The notes beneath the pieces were generated by a model that worked only from the letters and a program-made list of their open reading frames with translations, had not been told where the DNA came from and did no database searches. DNA of 64,000 bases, taken from Klebsiella aerogenes KCTC 2190. GTDB lineage: Bacteria; Pseudomonadota; Gammaproteobacteria; Enterobacterales; Enterobacteriaceae. Location: assembly GCF_000215745.1 (NCBI RefSeq), contig NC_015663.1:3782001-3846000 (forward strand). Reading direction: 5' to 3'. Positions 63,726-64,000 of the stretch are shown piece after piece; the first letter of the stretch is position 1, and every line of letters begins with the position of its first letter. The position numbers and the translations under genes are program-made.

Positions 63726-64000
63726 TGCTACTCTCCTTATAACTTTTTGTTTTTCTCACATTAATTAGGTGAATGTTCACCTGAATATCGTATTTACTGT
63801 GTAACGCTGTCGCGAGTGTTACATGTTATTGTGTTGAGAATGTTAACATTTGCTGAAGTCAGTTAAAAGACTTACAACAACAAAGGTTATTTATTGCTAA
63901 CGCGACTGATTAAGCCTTCGCCAGTCTGGCGCATGGCGAGCGATATGATTCGCAAATTCCCCATCGACGCTCCTGCCTACGACTAAAACGCTGCGTATCT
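63726..64000. other. sodB upstream region and window end
   Basis: The sodB promoter must lie in the A/T-rich part (63740-63870). On the minus strand an open frame enters from the right edge and stops at 63897-63899; another stops at 63983-63985. In E. coli mepH lies here, but too little is visible to say whether either is its end. Confidence 0.35.

Overview
The window looks like chromosome from an enterobacterium close to Klebsiella/Raoultella. Protein-level matches recalled from memory to Escherichia coli are very close. The right end keeps an E. coli-like order (tRNA-Val cluster, mdtK, ribC, cfa, punC/ydhC, punR/ydhB, purR, ynhF, ydhP, sodB). The left half holds genes typical of soil or gut Klebsiella-type relatives: a PQQ glucose dehydrogenase, a CigR-like protein, a VirK-family protein and a ketone-body operon. 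The genus is an inference, not a measurement.

Layout. 1-6.4 kb: minus-strand operon for acetoacetate/3-hydroxybutyrate use (CoA-transferase A and B, thiolase, 3-hydroxyacyl-CoA dehydrogenase, GntP-type permease, truncated 3-hydroxybutyrate dehydrogenase) with a divergent LysR regulator. 6.4-11.4 kb: a 46-residue acidic peptide gene, a VirK/YbjX protein, gcd, and a CigR-like secreted protein. 11.5-17.1 kb: five-gene peptide-type ABC importer. 17.3-19.2 kb: CAT-like acetyltransferase, VOC protein, DeoR-type regulator. 19.3-47.2 kb: a large anaerobic purine/urate catabolic island. 47.5-53.2 kb: OFA-type transporter, beta-carbonic anhydrase and small accessory genes. 53.3-53.5 kb: three tRNA-Val(GAC) genes. 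53.8-64 kb: conserved core genes.

The island is the centre of interest. It contains a molybdenum hydroxylase whose Mo and FAD subunits are fused in one chain, with a separate [2Fe-2S] subunit. A minus-strand operon follows: urate permease uacT, an unlisted 42-residue membrane peptide, and a selenocysteine formate dehydrogenase (fdhF) with an intact UGA codon and bSECIS hairpin. Next come an AegA/YgfT-type iron-sulfur flavoprotein with a YgfS-type ferredoxin, then ssnA-ygfK, mocA, yqeC-yqeB, and ygeW-ygeX-ygeY-hyuA-yqeA with the divergent sigma-54 activator ygeV. Together these could import urate or another purine, reduce or hydroxylate the ring with formate-derived electrons, open it hydrolytically, release 2,3-diaminopropionate (YgeX makes pyruvate and ammonia), and recover ATP from carbamoyl phosphate (YgeW, YqeA).

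Four sigma-54-like -24/-12 elements lie before ygeW, ygfK, uacT and the Mo hydroxylase, each with a related TGTGA-N6-TCACG-like palindrome upstream. That points to one regulon, presumably run by YgeV. A ten-unit tandem BIME/REP array of about 91 bp period sits between the convergent hydroxylase and fdhF operons.
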